64,000 nucleotides of DNA from Spisula solida (GCA_947247005.1 OX365954.1:5224001-5288000), one strand, 5' to 3'; shown: positions 24,770 through 36,407, numbered from the stretch's first letter. A program made the numbers and translations. Notes: generated by a model from the letters alone, not told the origin.

Positions 24770-25285
24770 AGGTCAAGTAGTTCGTGTGTTTGAATGGTCG
24801 TGAGGGTAAAACGCTTGCTACAGATTAAATATTTCTGTCTGACAGGGCATATTCGAATCCCACCAACATAACTTGCAAAATCTGTGTAACACTATGGTAT
24901 ATGTGACTCGTATATCGCAGTAGAACGTTATGACGGCTAATCAACGTAATATATGTTGTCAGTAAACTCAGGAATGCACAAACGATAGAAAAAAGTGAAA
25001 ATGAAAATTGTATTGAATCGACACCTTTTCATGGATCAATTAAAAATAAACGTTAACTTATAATCTCTTTAAATAACATAAAAATGAGTGAATTGGGGAG
25101 TTGAACCGCTTAATTTTGGTTTAGAAATTCTGAACGTTGCCGACTGCACTAACCTGCAATTCGATAACAAACATATATATTTTTGAATCATATCATTAAA
25201 TGACCTCAGAACGTAATCTACCAGTCGGATAGGTCATGGCTCAGGGTTCAAAATTGAACTATAACGGTGTAAGTGGTTTGTTTTT
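24770..25285. repeat. Dispersed repeat with convergent tRNA-like heads, copy 2
   Basis: Similar to 925-1540 along its length, with shared words CTTTAAATAACATAAAA, GAACGTTGCCGACTGCACTA and GGTTCAAAATTGAACTATAA. A plus-strand tRNA-like head lies at the left (TATTCGAATCCC near 24850) and a minus-strand head at the right (25095-25165 region). Confidence 0.5.
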
Positions 25286-25294
25286 GAAACATTG

Positions 25295-26353
25295 TATAGT
25301 TCGTGCTAGATAATGTGGCAGTCGAGTCTATTTCACTACAGACAATACACGATATTGATAACAGATAAATTAAAAAGATTGTAAATGTTTGTTGATTGTG
25401 CGTTTCATTAAATACCATGCAAGTAGAAACTGTTGAAATACAAACGTAATATGGACTAGTGTTTGTTTACGTTTCATACTAGTATGAATGCCTTGTGCAG
25501 CTAATCCTTTACCATCCATTGAACGACGAAATGTAACATTTAACATAGGCAGTTACACAGGCCGTTAAATTGGTTGGCCTTATCGTCATGCTTGACTAAT
25601 TGCAATACAATGTAAGCACTAAATAATTGTAAGTGGTTAGTTATGTTGCAATAGCTCAGATAGTTAAGCCCAGGAATTGTCAATTCATCAAAATAATTTT
25701 AAGATTTTTTTTTATATTCTCTTCGTTAGTATTTAGGATTTGTTAATTATATGTTTTCCTTTGTTTTATCATGTTCATGATGACATATATATTTAATTCA
25801 ATTAAACTAATATGGCAAGAACATAAAATCATTACAATACAAACGAATTTTACATCACTTTATCTGCTGTATCAGGGTCTGAGTTACTGTCTTTTGCTTC
25901 GTAGCTATATATCTAAGATGAGACGTGAATCACAAGTCGATCCAGTACATCTTCAATGGCTATATCTAGCTTACAATATTGTTCTTCAATTTTCTTAACT
26001 TGATTAGAACAATGTGACCATTTTTCAGCCGTTACACTTTAAAGTATCGTTCAACAGAGACGAAATATCTGTTAACTTGAATGTCGTTTAAATGTATTGA
26101 GATAAAAAAGGAAGAAATAAATGCATACATCTTGACAAGGTTTCGAACCCACAGCCAAAAATACCATTATCCTTACGAAAAATAATCTACGCACTAAACC
26201 TCTCGGCTACGAAGTATGTTCTATTTGATGGGTGGTTAAAATGATTTATAATACCAAACCTTGACCATGGTACACATAATTCAATCATTTGACATAGTCC
26301 AAAACAGAAAACATTGTGTCACGTGACTGCCACATTATCCTGCACGGACTATA
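25295..26353. mobile_element. 1.06-kb element with 33-bp terminal inverted repeats
   Basis: The ends match as inverted repeats of about 33 bp with about six mismatches, centred on GATAATGTGGCAGTC (25308-25322 and inverse 26326-26340). TA lies at both outer edges, suggesting a TA target. Inside are an A-box-like TAGCTCAGATAGTTAAGC (25647) on the plus strand and a tRNA-like segment on the minus strand with B-box-like GGTTCGAAACC (inverse, about 26140-26150). The latter has the long variable arm expected of a Ser/Leu-type tRNA. No transposase frame was found. Confidence 0.5.
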
Positions 26354-27143
26354 TAGTTGTATATCTGTTAATCTACCACATGTTTGGTGTTTTAGAGCCA
26401 TCTCTGGCGAAGTGGACAATACGTGGAACTACCGTTAGAATTTTAATAGTATATAATGGTGTCTCTGGTGTTAAGACATTTTAAAAAATATATGCTACCG
26501 TACACTGTATACAGCGTAGCAATACCGCGTGACTATGACGTCACTAAAGGCATCAAATCCAAGACGAAATTTGTCAACATTTTTTCCAAATGATGTTGGA
26601 GTCAAGTATGCAATCACTGGACACAGCAAGCAGCCGCTTTCGAAAGTAAACACCGAAATGCATGATTCAGTTTATTTGATGATTCAGTGTCATACTGAAG
26701 AATTCTCCTGAAGTCGGTATCGATTGAAAATCTATAATCAAGGGACGCTAATGCTACAGCGTGTCTTGTCACGGTTTACTTCCCTTGTCGATTATCGATT
26801 AAGTAAATTGATGTTAGTCGTTGACAGGTTTAAGTGCACCATGCGTTATAGTTGTCATGGTGTAGAAATATTGCACGGAATACATTTCTGGTTTAGTATT
26901 AATGTTTACAAGTACATGTTATTATTCACTTTATTTCGCTAATAACCATAATCAGTGTGTATACATCACAGCATACCAGCAGCAGATTGATATACATGTA
27001 TATGGATATAATGTATGTAGTGCATTGTATTGTAGTGTATGTTTCGTCTATAGGATTGTCTTTCACATCGAATAGAAAATATATAAATAAAAAAGTACGT
27101 ACGTTCACATATAGGCTGAACAGTATTATTATAGCTGTCACAA
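26354..27143. other. Non-coding; probable 3' UTR of the adjacent minus-strand gene at its right end
   Basis: No gene recognised between 26354 and about 26930. A minus-strand AATAAA (plus-strand TTTATT at 26930-26935) lies about 210 bp beyond the stop codon of the secreted-peptide gene and could be its polyadenylation signal. Confidence 0.4.
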
Positions 27144-27361
27144 TTACAGGTTGCGTTTAGCACTGTAATACCATAAACAAAACCATTTAGCATTACCACC
27201 ACCATTACCATTACCATTCCCTTTTCCACCACCATTACCATTCCCTTTTCCACCACCATTACCATTTCCTTTTCCACCACCATTCCCTTTTCCACCACCA
27301 TTACCATTTCCATTACCCTCGTTATAGTTCACTTCACACTGATCAGTCTGAAGACACAAAC
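27144..27361 (-). CDS. Secreted peptide gene, exon 4 (Gly-rich repeat and stop)
   Basis: Acceptor CTGAATTTCAG. The first two bases complete a Cys codon, then LCLQTDQC, the GNGGGK repeat (encoded by the purine-rich strand of a CCACCATTACC-type minisatellite, about 27190-27320) and the C-terminus ending at the stop at 27144-27146. The repeat number may be variable between individuals. Confidence 0.6.
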
Positions 27362-30300
27362 CTGAAATTCAGACAAAAAAGTTATATCAGATACGAAATT
27401 CCTGAGTATATGCAATTGGTAATATATTTATACACTGTATATGAATGGAAGTCATCAAGTTAGTTAATATGACATTAGATATATCTACTTTAACAACGGA
27501 CGATTCAGTTCTGAATTGTCTATATCTTGGAACAAAGTGTGTATCTTAAATGGGAAACTTAATATACTAGTTGTCGAGTCTGTTATTGGACCTCTTTTGG
27601 CGGAGTCTTGATGGAGGTTTTTTTCCTGGTCATGCAAATCACAATACGCTCCAATCGCTGTAGTATATCGAAGTCGAGGGTTATACCATTTTTGTGAGTC
27701 TTAAACTGTTTGGGACTTTTTGACACCTGAAACAAGGGCTAGTAGTTTTTTTAGTTGATGTGTTTTTCTTTTTCTACCGCCCTCTTCATTAATATGTTTT
27801 TGCTTTTTGTTGACAGCCACAGGGTTATGTCATTTACAGTAATTCTTAAACTTTTTAACTTTTTGTGATACCTGAAATTAGAAATTGCAGTTTTGGTATT
27901 TAGATACTTAGACGAAAACAGGTTTTTAACATAAGCACATGGTTTCAAATTGTCTGAGTTTATCAGATAACTAAGATAATTTGATAGTACACTCAGATAA
28001 TGTGAAACTGTGTTTCTTAGGTTTTGAACGGTTCAAACATTACATTGTTCACGCCGGAAGTTGTTGAAATTATAGCACGTGTTTGTTTAAAAAAGTGGTA
28101 AAAATTTAGGCAGGTTGATGAAATGTATAAATAAGTACAATGTACAATCCTGAAAGAATATGACAAAACATCTTACAATAGGCACACTTTTTCACAGCAG
28201 GGGTGGCGTCTATACATTTTACATTATCTCCTTCACAATCCTGAAACAAGACAGTTTAAATAAATTATATATGTGGAATTAAATATGAATTTACTATTAT
28301 ATAGGGTGTCTTAAAATAACGGGGGCCTATGTTAAACATTTGTTATTTTTTCTCTTTTATCAATATCACATTATCAATATGACAAAACATTTAGGGAAGA
28401 ATACAGGTCAAAAAGGTAGCACCAAGATTGCAATAACATGTTTCAGTATAATAAGGAATGTCAGTGTTCACTAGTAGAGATTTATTTCCTTGCTGACCTC
28501 AAATACCGTCTCAAGTTTTCCATAGTCCCGGATTCTGGATCTACATAGACCTGTTTTTATGCCAAATTCTACTTACATCGTGATTAATGCAAGGAGGTCC
28601 CGGCAAAGCCAAAGTGACTGCAATAACCATAGCAACTATCACCTGAAAAGTTGTTCCATATATTAGAGAAAAGGAACGTAATGTAGAGAACATTGTCCAT
28701 TTGTAAAGTGGGAATATAGACGAAGTGGTTGGAAACCCAGAGGTATTCTGGCGTGTATCGGTGCTATACACCGGGGACGTTAAAGAGCCAAAGAGTATAT
28801 TCGGAACGAGCTAGGGTAACGTACCCGGGTTCTATGTATCTCTCCATTGATTTGATTTTAAGTCTGTCCTTGACAGACACACCTGCCAATAATACTCGAA
28901 AAGAGGCGTTAGGCAGTATAAATAGATAGATAATTGAAAAATTCAACCAGTTTATTTCTGTGTTACTGATTGTTTCTATGCTTACGTCTTTAACTAGTGA
29001 TCGTTTTTTTTGGCGCGGTTACATTTTGATAAAATATATCATGTTTTGAAAATACACCCCTAAATACAAAATGTACCCTTTGCTTCTCATCATACTATAT
29101 TTGAACTTCGAGTAGTCAAACTTTGCCATCTATTCCACCAAGCATGCTAGAAACTTTAAACCTGACGGTGAATCACCGGCTTTCAGACATTGATGTTAAC
29201 ATAGACGACAAAGACTCCATGATGCACCATACACGCTGTATATGTTATAACGTTGAACAAGTTTGTTACACCTTACAACATTTAACTAGTTTGCAACAAT
29301 TTCAGGAAGATTCGCGGATTTTCAGGAAGAGATTCTGACGGAGTAAACATCGTGCATGGATACAGTCCACCAGATATGCAACGTTATGGCGAGACAAGTG
29401 AACTCCCGCTATAAGAAAGGATACAGTTACGTCGGTTAAATTTATATCCCCTATCCCATTGGTAGGATATTCTACATAATGACAAGGGCAATGAACTCTC
29501 GCAACGAGAACATTTTAATTATTTATTTATTTAATTAATTGTCACATTTATCTCACTTACTCCATTTACAAAACGGTATGAGTAGTTGATTGAATGACAA
29601 GGACGGTGAACTCACGTGACGAGAAATTTTATTTTGACACATTTACCTCCCTTTAACAAGTTTAATGAGCAACGTCTCGCGTTTACATGTCTGTCAAACT
29701 GTTGAGTGAAATTTCTTGACTTCCAAAGATCAACAAACTCAATATGTTAATGAACCATAGGCAGTCAGCACGTACCCTATTTAGACCTGAAACACTCCCC
29801 AAGGCAAATCGGATTGACCACTGTTTATCTGTATAAACATGAGGAGGTTGAATTGACTGCGGGAGTAGTAGCACCGCGTATAAACCAAATCACTGTACTC
29901 ATTATTGTGATACTATACAATTCAACGTCTACTCATTATCGTGATTGAAACATCCAGTGATTTTCCATCACTGTACTCAGTATTGCAATCCTATACAATG
30001 CTATGTGTACTCATTATTGCGATTACCGGAAGTTTACTCGTTTATACGCTGTGAGTAGGGTACGTGCTGGATGCCTATTTAACAGACTATTTGTAGAGAA
30101 GACCATAATGGATGGAAATTTCGCTGCGACTGCTTTTACTAGAATTACGACATTTTGTTACTTTTACTTTAAACACAATTATAAAAAATATTTGGTGTGG
30201 CTCCTCAGACTGTTAGGTAGATTTAGTTCAAACAAATCATTTTAATGTACAACCTCAATAATACCCGGAAGATTGGCCAAGTTTGAATCGAAATGATAAA

Positions 30301-30821
30301 TATATACATGTGTTTTATCTATAATAAAGCACAGTCACTTGTTCGGATTCTCATGACTGTGCTTTATTCTACAATAAAACACATGTGCAGGTACATATTC
30401 ATTATTTCTTGAGTGAAAAGAACAAGAATTGTTCGTAAAATGTATATTTTACTATACTTTACAAAAACAATCATTCTTTTTACTCTTCATCAATGATACA
30501 ATAAAATGACGCATCACAATTATTTTTAGGACACAGTTGAAGGTATTTTTTAATGTACAAAGCATAATATTTTATTATTATTTTATTTATTTAGTTATTG
30601 AACAGTTCTATATAATAAGCTATTTACACCAATTTATTTTAGCCTAATATAATTAATTAACATTTATTGTTTAAACATTTAGCTACTTGCGATAGTATTA
30701 TTTTTCAATATGTATCTAGTAAACTATTTATATAATTTTAATAAACTACATTATTAAACAGCCAGTTATAATTAAGGAATAAGTTAAAGTTACTTACGTT
30801 TTGAGCTAACATTTTCTCCAT
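27144..30821 (-). CDS. Secreted Cys-rich, Gly/Asn/Lys-repeat peptide (four exons)
   Basis: Assembled by me from splice sites on the minus strand: exons 30821-30798, 28642-28577, 28240-28177 and 27361-27144, giving 372 nt and 123 residues. Residues 1 to about 21 form a signal peptide (MEKMLAQN then VIVAMVIAVTLAL). Eight cysteines follow (26, 32, 39, 49, 52, 54, 60, 113), an even number that would suit disulfides. Residues about 67-107 are a repeat of GNGGGK/GNGNGGGK, and the tail is short and aromatic (WFCLWYY). All internal junctions are GT-AG with good consensus and compatible phases. I do not recognise the family. Shell-matrix, mucus or antimicrobial peptides are possible, but nothing proves any of them. 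Introns carry a SINE fragment and a foldback element. Confidence 0.6.
28177..28240 (-). CDS. Secreted peptide gene, exon 3
   Basis: Acceptor TCTTGTTTCAG and donor GTAAGA, 64 nt. It encodes DCEGDNVKCIDATPAVKKC plus two residues and leaves one base to complete a Cys codon with exon 4. Confidence 0.6.
28577..28642 (-). CDS. Secreted peptide gene, exon 2 (signal-peptide core)
   Basis: Bounded by acceptor CTTTTCAG and donor GTAAGT, 66 nt, phase 0 at both ends. It encodes a hydrophobic run VIVAMVIAVTLAL followed by PGPPC, the expected signal-peptide cleavage region. Confidence 0.6.
28731..28935 (+). repeat. 5'-truncated SINE copy
   Basis: Similar to 35945-36090, with shared words GTGTATCGGTGCTATACAC, GACGTTAAAGAGCC, GAGCTAGGGTAACG and TTTGATTTTAAGTCTG. 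The tRNA-like head is missing. It ends in (AATAGATAGATA). It lies in intron 1 of the secreted-peptide gene. Confidence 0.6.
29885..30030. repeat. Four diverged short tandem units
   Basis: TGTACTCATTATTGTGAT-like units recur four times with spacing of about 30-50 bp. They lie in intron 1 of the secreted-peptide gene. Nothing else was recognised in that intron apart from the SINE fragment and the foldback. Confidence 0.5.
30290..30409. mobile_element. 120-bp foldback element
   Basis: The arms 30290-30337 and 30353-30409 are inverted copies (core ATAAAGCACAGTCA / TGACTGTGCTTTAT) around a loop of about 15 bases. The outer ends GAAATGATAAATA / ATTCATTATTTC match those of the element at 32185-32353, so both belong to one family. 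Confidence 0.6.
30798..30821 (-). CDS. Secreted peptide gene, exon 1 (start and signal-peptide N-terminus)
   Basis: ATG at 30821-30819 encodes MEKMLAQN. The donor is GTAAGTAA, first base 30797, phase 0. The next exon continues directly into a hydrophobic signal-peptide core, which is what supports this remote mini-exon. Confidence 0.5.
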
Positions 30822-32002
30822 AATCTAACTATATTTTTCTAGAGTTGGTCCAGTAAATTAGAGCTTGTTTCAGCAAACAGCAAGTCGATAGTTATTCGCA
30901 AAGTAGCAGTTGTGAGATGTGTGTACCAGCCTTAGAACACCTATCTGATATATATCTTCAGATCGACACGTGGACGATGTAGGTACGAGGGCTGTTCGGA
31001 AAGTTCTAGAACAAACGCCATGATAGTGAGCGAACCACTCCGAATGTGTTGAAATTTAACACAAGTAGCTAGATTCAGTTTCAAATATGCCCGGTACTCA
31101 ATATAATAGCGGACCCCCCCCCCCCCCATTCTGAAAGGAAGTGACCGAAATGGTGATTAGGTAGACGGACTCGCTTCCGACTTCCGGTAGCGCAAATTAG
31201 ATACTGAAAAATAGATAACCATTCTCAATTATATTTTTAATTTTTAAAGGTGGAATATGAATAACAATCATCGTTAAAAAACGAATGTAAAACTATTATG
31301 TTAAATATCCATAGGTTATACAATGCTATGCAACAAGTCTCCAAGATCTAGCTAGCGACAACAAAAATGGCAGCCGTTTCAAAGAAATTTTAGCATTTTC
31401 AGTTAATAAACAATGTTTCAAAATATCATGAGACGCATGTCTACAGTACTAATAGATTACGAAGTAAATAGAGCGGGAATAGTTCAAATGTGTGAGATGT
31501 CAACCAATCAAGTTTGACGTCACAATTATACTATGACAAATGACATAACGGTGACGGTAACGTTCCTAGGAAAGAAGGTAGTTTGACGTCAACCTGTATT
31601 ATAGCATAAAAACGGTGATTTTGCCCATACGTTAACGGGACGAAAACCATGCGTAAACATAAAGATTCACGCGCTGTTAACGTCCAGTTTTACGTATGCT
31701 TATTTCAGGGCCGCGCCGGCGACTATAAACGTTGTACAGCGTCAAATGAACAGTAATTCTCATTTTATTTCTAACTACTAATTATTTTTCTATAATTTTT
31801 CTATAATATTTCCATAATATTTAAATTATAAATGTAAACAAACCCGTAGTATCCATGTTTTCTTTGTATTTGCCGATCCCGGAAGTTGACGTGCATAACA
31901 ATAACTGGTATGACGTTACGTTTGTTTTCGTGACGTCGCCACAAAATCTCCCGCCAAAATATCATTATTTTGACAAACAAACGCATTAATTGATGTTTTG
32001 TA

Positions 32003-32152
32003 TGCTATAATAGCGTTTACGCAAGTTTTTTTCTTGTTATAACATATGCAGAGTCCCTCGGGATCGTTGGTGGGCTTGGGCACCAACCGTCCCTCGGGAC
32101 TCTGCAGATGTTATAGCTCGAAAAAGCATGCGTTAACCCTACATTATTGTGC
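32003..32152. mobile_element. 150-bp foldback with near-perfect stem
   Basis: Inverted arms of about 65-70 bp surround a short loop (about 32073-32080). The inner stem includes AGAGTCCCTCGGGA and its complement, and GTTGGTG / CACCAAC. The arms become less similar towards the ends. Confidence 0.6.
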
Positions 32153-32184
32153 TATAAATGACAGATCTTTGGCGATGCTAGAAT

Positions 32185-32353
32185 TGAAATAATAAATAGG
32201 AAGCTGTGCTTGGTTGTGTTATAAAATATAGGCACTCGTTTGAATGCGTACATTAAATAACCCGTGCTACGCACTCGTGATTTAATTACTACGCATCCAA
32301 ACACGTGCCTATTTTATTACGCAACAAAACACAGCTACGTATTCATTATTTCT
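32185..32353. mobile_element. 169-bp foldback element, same family as 30290-30409
   Basis: Arms of about 75 bp share AGCTGTGTTTTGTTGCGT-like and AGGCACGTGTTTGGATGCGT-like words in inverse orientation, centred near 32270. The ends GAAATAATAAAT / ATTCATTATTTC match the smaller foldback at 30290. Confidence 0.6.
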
Positions 32354-32620
32354 TTAAAAAAATCAACAAGAAACAATACTGTAATTTTGCATCTTTCGAA
32401 TACTTTTGATTGCTTGCAGTTTGTAAATGTTGGTACTCTGTGTCATAAATATGTACAGAAATAGCGACACTTTAATGTTTATGGAATTGTTTCATTTCAT
32501 ACAGCTTGTCTAGTCCTAGAAGTTTGCGAACAGCCCTCGTTTATGTAGCAGCTTGTATACAGTAGGCGTTGACAGGCTCGAACTAGCTAGGATTGAAGTA
32601 TACGATATATTAGATTATAG

Positions 32621-32654
32621 AACAGAACAGAACAGAACAGAACAGAACAGAACA
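32621..32654 (-). repeat. (AACAG)n tract at a probable LINE 3' end
   Basis: Six AACAG units are followed on the plus strand by ATCTTTTATTTTGAGACACAG. Read on the minus strand this is an AATAAAAG signal followed by a (CTGTT)n tail, the arrangement of a LINE 3' end. The body is then interrupted by the palindromic element at 32745. No LINE coding sequence was found. Confidence 0.45.
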
Positions 32655-32744
32655 TATCTTTTATTTTGAGACACAGAATGTAAAACATTGTTTTACAATA
32701 ACATGTGAACAAATATACATACATGAATTTATACAATACGGTAT

Positions 32745-33165
32745 CAGTGTAGCAATACCACGTGGTTTTTTACTACAGTTCCAAGTAGAAATTTGTAAAC
32801 ATTGGAACACAAATGTAGCCATGAGTATTTTATTTCTTCATCGATTTCTATGAAATCTACGCCACGCTAAGGGGAACATTATTTGCTTTCCGTGAAATAT
32901 AAAATCTTTTTCAGCGGATGTGCCGTTTTGTCCATTACCCTGAGAAACCGTGGAACGTGTAGGTTTCACAGGGTAATGGAAAAATCGGTAAAGCTGCTGA
33001 AAAAAATCTTATATTTTATGGGAAGCAAATAATTCCCCCCTTAGCGTGGTGTATATTTCATAGAATTCGATGAAGAAATAAAATACTTATGGCTATTTAA
33101 TTTTCCAATGTTTGCAAATTTCTTCTTGTAACTGTAGTCAAAAGTCACGTGGTATTGCTACACTG
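32745..33165. mobile_element. 421-bp palindromic element with GGTAT duplication
   Basis: Two arms of about 200 bp are inverted copies starting CAGTGTAGCAATACCACGTG and meeting at a short palindromic centre (GAAACC...GGTTTC, about 32943-32968). The 5-bp GGTAT lies outside both ends (32740-32744, 33166-33170). There is no coding capacity. The superfamily is not assigned: the CAGTG tip resembles hAT ends, but the duplication is 5 bp, not 8. Confidence 0.75.
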
Positions 33166-33170
33166 GGTAT

Positions 33171-35808
33171 GGTACAATGGCGGGGTGGTGGGGATGGTGA
33201 TCACAAACGAGTTAGAATAACAATATGGCAAAGGTGATCATTCTCATATTCAATGTCAAAATTTATATTGAACGGTAAATGTCGAAATAAGTAGCATCAA
33301 GAAATAATTCAATGATTATCAGGCCAATATGAAAATTAACAGTCCAGTTCATTCATGCAATTCCAAATGCAATTTATATATAATACATTTAATTTAGTGA
33401 AAAATGAATACCATGATATATAAGAATAATGTACAAGAAGCAAAAATCTAGAGATGTAAATAATTTATGTATTTATCTTAATATTACTAGGGAATAAGTT
33501 GCAATATGGACAGTGTAGTGACTTGCGACAGCTTTAATGAACCGGGCTGTACCGAGATTGATGAATTTATTTGGGTTGTATGGTTGAGTAGTCACTGGGA
33601 ACTCTGTTCGGTCTAATCGCACGGACTTCACGGGCTAGGCTTGCCCGTTACTGTGTTAGTTGTAAAACTTGTCTAGACTCATGGATTTAACGCAGCATGG
33701 TGGCGAGTAACGGTGTTTATAGCCTAATAAGGTGAGTACAGTAATAGTAAATATAATATCAATAAAAATAAAAAATTATGTGTATCAGTTTATATTTTAA
33801 GTATAGTTGGACAAACACAAATGTCTATAATTTCTTAGGCCTGTGATAAAAGTAAACAATAATGATTATTTATGAAAATATTCTTTTCCTCGAGAATCTA
33901 AAAGCAATATTCGTAACACGGTATCAAGTCCATCTAGATGAATAAACGACTCATTTTAAATTATTTGTCAGGCGATGATTACTAAGCATCCATATGTTAC
34001 AGTAGAATAAAATGCTAATTTGTTCACATACGTTCGTTAATTACATACATTTGAATAAATTGAACGACTTGTTCATCACGATCTCTTCCCTTCTTCGTCA
34101 ATTGAACTACATGTATATGTACTTGTTGTACAACATGTGGTACTAGTATTGATTCTAAATGACTATGAAAATGATAGCTACATTGTATACATAGATAATA
34201 CAAGTAAAATTGTACGATACTAGTAAAATTGTATGATATACTTTGATTACATTCCTGTCACAGTTTCTTTCACACATTCTTGCTTGATGTCACCAATAAC
34301 ATATACATGTACTAGTATAGCTCAGTAACTCAAAGGTTAGCGCGAGTGTCATCTCATCAGACGACCAGCGTTCTACGAGTGGAGGCACTCATATGCCTGC
34401 CATATTTCAAAAGAAAGCTGACTGGCAAATAAAGGCTATACTCGGCCACGCATGTTAATGCGTGACTCGGCATAATATTATTTAGATCTTAATACTTAAT
34501 TTTCCTCGATTGAACTGGCCCTAATTCCACGAAATAACTTAAGTTATTGTTCAGCTGAGTCTACTATTTTGAATTTATCATACTGACTACAATTATATAG
34601 AGGATATTTGTTGATTTTGGTGTAAGATCGAATTTTGTTTCACCGAGTGATCACAGAAAATCAATATTTTCACGAGTGGCGTAGCAGGGTGTCAAAAAAA
34701 TGAGCGGCACTGTGAAACAAAAAGTCACAATAGTGAAGCAATGTAAAAATACTGCAAGGCAGGTTCTTGGTTCATGTAGCACGTGACAGTCATTGTAGCA
34801 GAATCACAACATTCGACCATTGCCGCTATCATGAAAATGTTCGGATTTCAATATTATTGAGAATTTTTGGGTACCAGCTGTGTAGTGAACAAATGGGACA
34901 AACATCAGCCTCGCATAACCTACATGAACCAGGCCGTTTTCAGGAATTGAGGAACGCTCCCAGTCAGTGATCTAGAATTGTGAGCTTTCGATAGTTGTGC
35001 AGAGGTATAAACATTTAATAAAAGACAATGTCACATGGATATTGTTTGATAATTTTATTGTGAAAAGCTGCTATGTAAAATTCACATTCAATTTTAAAAA
35101 TGTTTTAAATTATCTCAAATTTCATGGTGTCTTTTTGTGAATGATAGTTATTTGAAATTCCGTTCATCTTACAATTTATCGATTTTGATTAAAATAATTA
35201 TCATAGAAACATCAATAAAATATTAATTAATTTGCCAATTTTGACCAAATTCAATCATCGATAATTGAGAAGTAATGAAAGACATACGTGTTGCATTAGG
35301 AGTAGAAGTTGTTTGATAACCCTATGGGTTGCAGTAATATTTTAAGGGACTTAAGACTATAGAAATCACGGAATGTTGTACGGTCACTGTTAGTCTTTAT
35401 TCTCATCTCAAAATGGCGGTTTGTTTTGACATGAATGAAATTGAATTAGTGTTTTAACCTGCGTATGTATTGTTGTTATTTTTTAATTTTGCAAAATACT
35501 GAACTTGTTTCAATTTATTTATATCCGTTATGTATTTTAAATATTTATGTATTGATAAAATGGACGTCATGAAGATATGTTGGGTTGACTAACTACCGGA
35601 CAGTCGATATTCGGACACAAACTGCTTTTGACGACGCAGGGCCGCATGAAAGCAGCATAATCGCATCACCCATTAAATTAAACCATATACAATTGTGTGG
35701 AAGATTATCTATGTCTTAAAAACAGTACATCCAATATACAGAACTCGCCAATATGTTAGTCCGGGCTCCCAACCGAGATCAAAATTCAAACGTATCATTA
35801 CATTATAG
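33171..35808. other. No gene recognised
   Basis: AT-rich sequence with scattered short frames that have no domain. The left part may be the body or 3' UTR of the LINE whose tail lies at 32621-32654. Confidence 0.4.
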
Positions 35809-36110
35809 GTGGCACATTGGTCTAGTGGTAACGCGCTTGACTACAGATCGAGAGGTCCCTGGTTCGAATCTCGGCCGGGGCACTTGGTCATTTATGAAAC
35901 GCTTTTCAGTGTTTCCCACCTAACTAGAGACGAAACTGGTTAGAAACCCAGAGGTAGTCTCACGTGTATCGGTGCTATACACTGAGCACGTTAAAGAACC
36001 AAGGAGTCTATTCGAAATGAGCTAGGGTAACGCACCCGGATTCCTTGTATCACACCTCTTTCTCTTGATTTTAAGTCTGCCTAGACAAATGTCTACGTCC
36101 TCATAAGGGG
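35809..36110 (+). repeat. Full-length tRNA-derived SINE
   Basis: The tRNA-like head (35809-35884) has A-box-like TTGGTCTAGTGGT, a paired anticodon arm (CTTGA-CTACAGA-TCGAG) and B-box-like GGTTCGAATCTC. It is followed by a conserved body shared with 28731-28935 (ATCGGTGCTATACACTGAGC, GAGCTAGGGTAACGCACCCG, TTGATTTTAAGTCTG). The T stem is imperfect and the head runs into the SINE body, so it is not a tRNA gene. Confidence 0.7.
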
Positions 36111-36407
36111 TTTGACATTAATGGAAGATCTATAGAAGATACGTTAGGTCTCACCGGGTCGCAAGTACATGTATGTAGCAGTTTGCGACACGATTCTTTG
36201 TCGCTGTTTGGTGACCGATTATGAGCGCTAAAAATCAATACAAAGTAAAGGCATACCACACATGGCTTCATTAATGCCTTTTCTATCATTTAAAGCGAAT
36301 GATTGCATTTGCAAGAACACTAACCTCATTGATACATAAATTATTCCTGTTTCATTTCACTTCCAAATTTACTGAAGTGTCCTTATTTACCCCATTGAAG
36401 CTGTCCA
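36111..36407. other. No gene recognised
   Basis: Non-coding sequence between the SINE and the inverted-repeat cluster. Confidence 0.4.

Larger units (their letters stand above)
30986..32539. mobile_element. Mariner-type remnant (no transposase)
   Basis: The left end CGAGGGCTGTTCGGAAAGTT (30986-31005) is inverted at the right end as AAGTTTGCGAACAGCCCTCG (32520-32539). This terminal sequence is the style seen in Tc1/mariner elements. A TA precedes the left end, but TT follows the right end, so the duplication is mutated or absent. No transposase frame survives; two foldback elements lie within. It also contains a 14-base C run at about 31113. Confidence 0.55.

Noticed and set aside
28300..28560. 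Mariner-like end (AGGGTGTCTTAAAATAACGG) at 28302
   Set aside because: No matching inverted end was found within a reasonable distance, so it cannot be called an element.
35809..35884. Possible functional tRNA gene (anticodon loop CTACAGA)
   Set aside because: The T stem pairs poorly, there is no clean acceptor stem, and the sequence continues into a SINE body shared with 28731-28935.
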